From Botryococcus braunii (Eukaryota; Chlorophyta; Trebouxiophyceae), in contig MVGU01000716.1 of NCBI GenBank assembly GCA_002005505.1, positions 147,501-157,500 of the forward strand: a DNA stretch of 10,000 bases. Reading direction: 5' to 3'. The notes beneath the pieces were generated by a model. That model was given only the letters and a program-made list of their open reading frames with translations. It did no database searches and was not told where the DNA came from. A program made the translations under genes and the position numbers. Below are positions 8,001-10,000 of this stretch, piece after piece (positions within the stretch are counted from its first letter, which is position 1; the number at the start of each line of letters is the position of its first letter).

Positions 8001-10000
8001 GAACAACACACATGCCCAAATTCACAAACGCAAGACAGGACCATCTCCCACCCGACCCCAGACAACGCCTAAGGAATAGCTCAACCAATGATTCCCAAAG
8101 CAAGGATTCACTTGAAGAGCTGATTTCTCTCTCCTGCTGCCCTTCCACATCCTGCTGAGTTGACATGTCAACACCAGTTGCGAATTCAGCTGTAACAAAT
8201 TCCTCCATTGTCACAACAGTTCCGTCCATATCTTGCATATTATTTGCCTGCATGCAGTTCAGACATGTAAAATAAAGAAACCTAACAACATAAACAACAC
8301 ATGCCCGGTCACTTTGCTTACAGCACCTATAATGCAACTTAGGCTTCCCTTCTGTATGATGATATTTGGCATGGCCACAAAGAGGAATTACAGAGTCACT
8401 TAACATCTCTCCAAGTGATAAACTGCAAAATGAATGCTCCCCCACATATTGTCCATGCCCATCATAATCAAGGCATTATGGTTCCTTCACGCTCTGAAGC
8501 AGTGGCCATTCACAAACAACCGGCTATACGTTTTAGTTGCAAGAGTGCCCAAGCGCACAACACAAGAGCTGTTGGGGTCCATGCAAGGTGGACGCACAGT
8601 GTCAGGCCCGCTTTCTGGATCATCAACTTCCTCCACATCAGCTGGACCACACAGATTGATGTTAACATCCAGCACAATATCGCAATCAGAAGCAAGCGCC
8701 AACACAACCCCATTCCCATTTACAGTTCTCACGGACATTTGCTGCTGCCTTGATTCTCGAAATTGGTCGTGGCATCTAACAATGCCCGCAAATTTGTACA
8801 TAATTTAACTTCGTGCAACCCTACTCGCAACAACAGCCAATACAATGTCTTCATGGAAACATGGGAACAAGTAGACCACGTAATTTCTCCGCCAACACTA
8901 CATCAGACAGCCGTATCTCCATTATCACAATATGCGTTTTAGTGGGACTGCACCAGCCATGGGTCCAAGAGCGTTGTCCAAGGCTAGAAAGCGGCTTTCA
9001 ATTTCAGCGCGTGCGGCACCAATCACTTCACGTAACTCCAGTGGCAAGTCAGATTCTGGCCTTTCAACTCTGCCCCGGCGCAAAAGTTGTGAGCAAGCAT
9101 GAGACATGAGAAAGGTTGCACTAATAACACAACTTGAAGAGTTGGAGCCCCTGTAAAAAGCCTGATGTATGTAGGAGCCTTTAAGACATGAAACATGTAC
9201 TGTGAAGATCAGAACAGCAGCAGATCAATGCCACATCTCATGAAATTGGGAAGTCTGTAACAGACCACGAAGCCGATAGGCCATGTTCCTGCAGACTGCA
9301 GCATTGGTCGTAAGATGCTGGCAGACCACCAGAACACTTCACATCAGGGTAAAATGCAGGCTATCATGTAATAAGGAAACCATACAACCGGCCACAAAAA
9401 CATGTAGAATATTGAGATTAAAGGAGCTACCTCCTGGAACCACCACGCCGCACATCACTAGGGTTTGGAGCAGCAGCTAACTTCTTCAGTTCAGCTGCAT
9501 GTTCCTCTTTCACAAGCAAATTATCAATGCGGAGAAAACCTTCCCGCAAAGCAGCCTCTATATCCCCGGTCTTATACCCCTCTGTTTGCAGGAACTCCCT
9601 TACCTGCAACAAAAATACCAACAAACGTGCCAACTTCAGTCCTGCCATTGCCGTCTGAAAGTGTGCCTCATACAAATGAACAACCCCCATAGATTCCAGC
9701 AAAGCGATACAAACTGTTCTGCTTTACAGCATGACATATGATCCGCTGCTCGCATTCTACCACATAAATGTTGCTCTGACAGGGAGTTGAAAAATGATCT
9801 ACAACAACAGGCAAAGGAGCCTTTGCATGCAATGTAGGTGATGAGCACGCCCTAAGATAAAGTTCATCTAATCATCAAGCCCAAAGGAAAACGAAACTTA
9901 CCAGGTATAATGCTGCAAAGCCTGCGACTTCTTTGCCTCCATGGCCATCAAACACAGCAAAAAAACCAACAGAGTTGTCATTGCCTACAGCAGGTTCTAT
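3735..10000 (-). CDS. PPM1G: PP2C-family Ser/Thr protein phosphatase, PPM1G (PP2C-gamma) type; 5' end outside window
   Basis: Metal-dependent phosphatase that removes phosphate from Ser/Thr; PPM1G relatives are nuclear and linked to splicing and chromatin (family knowledge). Exons read from the minus strand: 9902-10000, 9431-9603, 8954-9069, about 8514-8755, 8112 (or 8052)-8247, 7039-7134, 6439-6599, 6017-6160, 5181-5393, 3735-3998. All junction phases agree and the sum is 1644 nt (547 codons plus stop). Visible motifs in order: [53 protein letters not shown] long polar insert separates the first core block from GGGCTA, which with PEEQM points to PPM1G rather than short plant PP2Cs. The N-terminal RMED-type motif must lie beyond 10000. 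Core exons are certain; exon ends between 8954 and 7134 are tentative. Confidence 0.93.
4513..4578. repeat. Polypyrimidine tract in the last phosphatase intron
   Basis: Nearly pure C/T on the plus strand (CTCTCTCT, C6, C7, then C9 at 4570-4578), broken by a few purines around 4558-4568. It reads as a purine tract in the phosphatase pre-mRNA, directly beside the TG microsatellite. Confidence 0.85.
4579..4735. repeat. Long interrupted (TG)n tract ending in (CG)n
   Basis: TG repeats from 4579 with interruptions (TC near 4584, TTTT near 4637-4640, TATC near 4662, TTTGCA near 4686), then alternating CG to about 4735. The interruptions suggest an old locus. It lies inside the 3999-5180 intron. Confidence 0.95.
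4921..5068. repeat. (CA)44 microsatellite ending in (CG)n/(CGCA)n
   Basis: Pure CA from 4939 to 5026 (88 nt), flanked left by imperfect CA and right by CG and CGCA units to 5068. Its purity contrasts with the interrupted TG tract 200 bp away, so it is probably the younger or more active of the two. Inside the 3999-5180 intron. Confidence 0.95.
5091..5132. repeat. Purine-rich GGAA/GGGA tract near the last-intron donor
   Basis: GTGGGAGGGAAGGAAGGAAG and further G-rich sequence to about 5132, some 50-90 nt inside the intron from the exon 9 donor. In the pre-mRNA it is a pyrimidine tract. Confidence 0.75.
5181..5393 (-). CDS. PPM1G: PP2C exon 9 in window: GRVN, SRALGD and DGIWD motifs
   Basis: 71 codons, phase 0 at both ends: [57 protein letters not shown]. 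The Asp of DGIWD is a metal ligand in PP2C enzymes, and PEEQM is characteristic of the PPM1G branch. Acceptor GGGTGCAG; donor GTGAGG at 5180. Introns on both sides carry purine/pyrimidine repeats, yet the exon itself is intact. Confidence 0.95.
5799..5885. repeat. Poly-C cluster plus CA/CG microsatellite in the 5394-6016 intron
   Basis: C7 (5799-5805), C13 (5807-5819) and C6 (5822-5827), then CACACA and CG/CA mixed units to 5885. In the phosphatase transcript this reads as three long G runs, enough to support a G-quadruplex (inference). Confidence 0.9.
6017..6160 (-). CDS. PPM1G: PP2C exon 8 in window: VANAGDSR core
   Basis: 48 codons, phase 0 at both ends: [20 protein letters not shown], then [17 protein letters not shown] and AELARIIK. 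The GDSR block and the DHKP motif are conserved PP2C signatures, and DHKP followed by ELARI is close to PPM1G. The acceptor ends in TGTCAG; the donor is GTGCGA at 6016. The upstream intron is 6161-6438. Confidence 0.95.
6439..6599 (-). CDS. PPM1G: PP2C exon 7 in window: poly-serine/acidic tract and GGGCTA core motif
   Basis: Acceptor TGGGTGTACAG follows a T-rich tract; donor GTGAGT is at 6438. The exon carries [15 protein letters not shown], nine consecutive serines, then EEDSGDDG, and finally [10 protein letters not shown], where the phosphatase core resumes. Ser runs next to Glu/Asp are typical casein-kinase-2 targets (family knowledge; use here is inference). It starts in phase 1 and ends in phase 0 (CTA|V). 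Confidence 0.88.
7039..7134 (-). CDS. PPM1G: PP2C insert exon 6 in window, with a basic nuclear-localisation-like motif
   Basis: Reading [14 protein letters not shown], then [19 protein letters not shown] resembles a classical monopartite nuclear localisation signal, fitting the nuclear location of PPM1G relatives (inference). Acceptor GCTGTATCAG and donor GTAATG at 7038 give phase 1 on both sides and exactly 96 nt, so skipping would keep the frame. A second acceptor 10 nt inside (exon start 7124) is possible but changes phase. The following intron (6600-7038) shows nothing else. Confidence 0.6.
7135..8111 (-). other. Long phosphatase intron (977 nt) with no clear coding exon
   Basis: Flanked by the acceptor before 7134 and the chosen donor at 8111. 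A hairpin at 7414-7448 (11-bp arms, one mismatch, 13-nt loop) is the only structure noticed. Plus-strand openness at 7053-7343 is antisense to exon 6 and its intron. The insert may contain an exon here that I failed to recognise. Confidence 0.45.
8112..8247 (-). CDS. PPM1G: PP2C insert exon 5 in window
   Basis: Acceptor CTGCATGCAG is followed by a phase-0 frame with [19 protein letters not shown] and a Gln/Glu/Ser-rich [12 protein letters not shown]. The chosen GTGAAT donor at 8111 gives phase 1 and joins to the next exon as [15 protein letters not shown] second phase-1 donor, GTGGGA at 8051, would lengthen the exon by 60 nt (20 residues) without changing frame, so both ends may be used. Confidence 0.55.
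8514..8755 (-). CDS. PPM1G: PP2C insert exon 4 in window (ends approximate)
   Basis: An open frame includes [17 protein letters not shown] and [15 protein letters not shown], acidic and polar as expected for a PPM1G insert. Start 8755 was chosen because it keeps phase 1, but AG acceptors at 8745-8744 and 8742-8741 are close and possible. End 8514 uses a GTGAAT donor in phase 0; a GTATAG donor at 8530 is an alternative that breaks phase. Transcript data could move both ends. The opposite strand is also open here for 124 codons, but without motifs. Confidence 0.45.
8954..9069 (-). CDS. PPM1G: PP2C exon 3 in window, start of the central insert
   Basis: Acceptor GCGCCGGGGCAG, then a frame containing [14 protein letters not shown] and [11 protein letters not shown]. 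It starts in phase 2, matching the preceding exon, and probably ends at a GTGCAG donor at 8953 in phase 1. The stretch is predicted helical and charged, with no domain recognised. The acceptor is convincing; the donor is a best guess. The upstream intron (9070-9430, 361 nt) holds nothing recognisable. Confidence 0.7.
9431..9603 (-). CDS. PPM1G: PP2C exon 2 in window, helical segment after DGHGG
   Basis: Acceptor TTGTTGCAG precedes the exon; donor GTAGCT starts at 9430. The frame continues [16 protein letters not shown], then [15 protein letters not shown] and [12 protein letters not shown]. This matches the helical part of PPM1G proteins, where an EAL..AF..ID segment is followed by a KEL.. 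helix. The exon ends in phase 2 after a basic RRGGSRR stretch that opens the insert. An in-frame TAG just past the donor shows that splicing is needed. Confidence 0.9.
9902..10000 (-). CDS. PPM1G: PP2C exon with DGHGG motif (first exon in window, continues past the edge)
   Basis: 33 codons reading [16 protein letters not shown] near residues 13-28. The Asp and Gly of DGHGG bind the catalytic metal pair in PP2C enzymes. The exon ends in phase 0 at a GTAAGT donor starting at 9901. Its upstream edge is not seen. The following intron (9604-9901) shows nothing else recognisable. Confidence 0.95.

Noticed and set aside
8434..8808. 124-codon plus-strand open frame
   Set aside because: Antisense to the insert exon at 8514-8755; poly-Ser/Thr appearance arises from the complement of the acidic coding strand.

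Overview
The window is eukaryotic nuclear DNA. Coding stretches are split by GT...AG introns, intergenic DNA is long, and dinucleotide microsatellites sit inside introns. The lineage cannot be fixed from sequence alone. A TGTAA pentamer about 170 nt past a stop codon, the form of the poly(A) signal in chlorophyte algae, makes a green alga a reasonable guess (inference).

The clear gene fills 3735-10000 on the minus strand. It is a PP2C (PPM) family Ser/Thr phosphatase, running from the DGHGG metal-binding motif at the right edge to its stop at 3737-3735; the first exon(s) lie beyond 10000. Ten exons can be joined with every intron phase agreeing, giving about 547 visible residues. Five core exons (9902-10000, 9431-9603, 6017-6160, 5181-5393, 3735-3998) are certain in frame. 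The middle of the protein (9069 down to about 6470) is a long hydrophilic insert with a KPKRKR nuclear-localisation-like motif and a nine-serine/acidic tract. That insert position, the following GCTA...VANAGDSR block and the PEEQM motif match the PPM1G (PP2C-gamma) type.

Below it, on the same strand, 1823-3021 holds a probable second gene of seven small exons whose phases also agree. Its product is not recognised. A further possible minus-strand exon lies at 1186-1414.

Repeats and structure: a degenerate ~55-bp tandem array at the left edge; a mirrored GC-GT-GC tract at 901-966; a small hairpin at 1098-1130; a 58-bp-arm inverted repeat at 3313-3461 between the two genes; a 36-bp tandem duplication at 3573-3640 in the phosphatase 3' region; and, in the last phosphatase intron, a long TG tract facing a long CA tract. 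Positions 205-900 hold no recognised feature. No rRNA, tRNA, CRISPR array, transposase or virus-like gene was seen.
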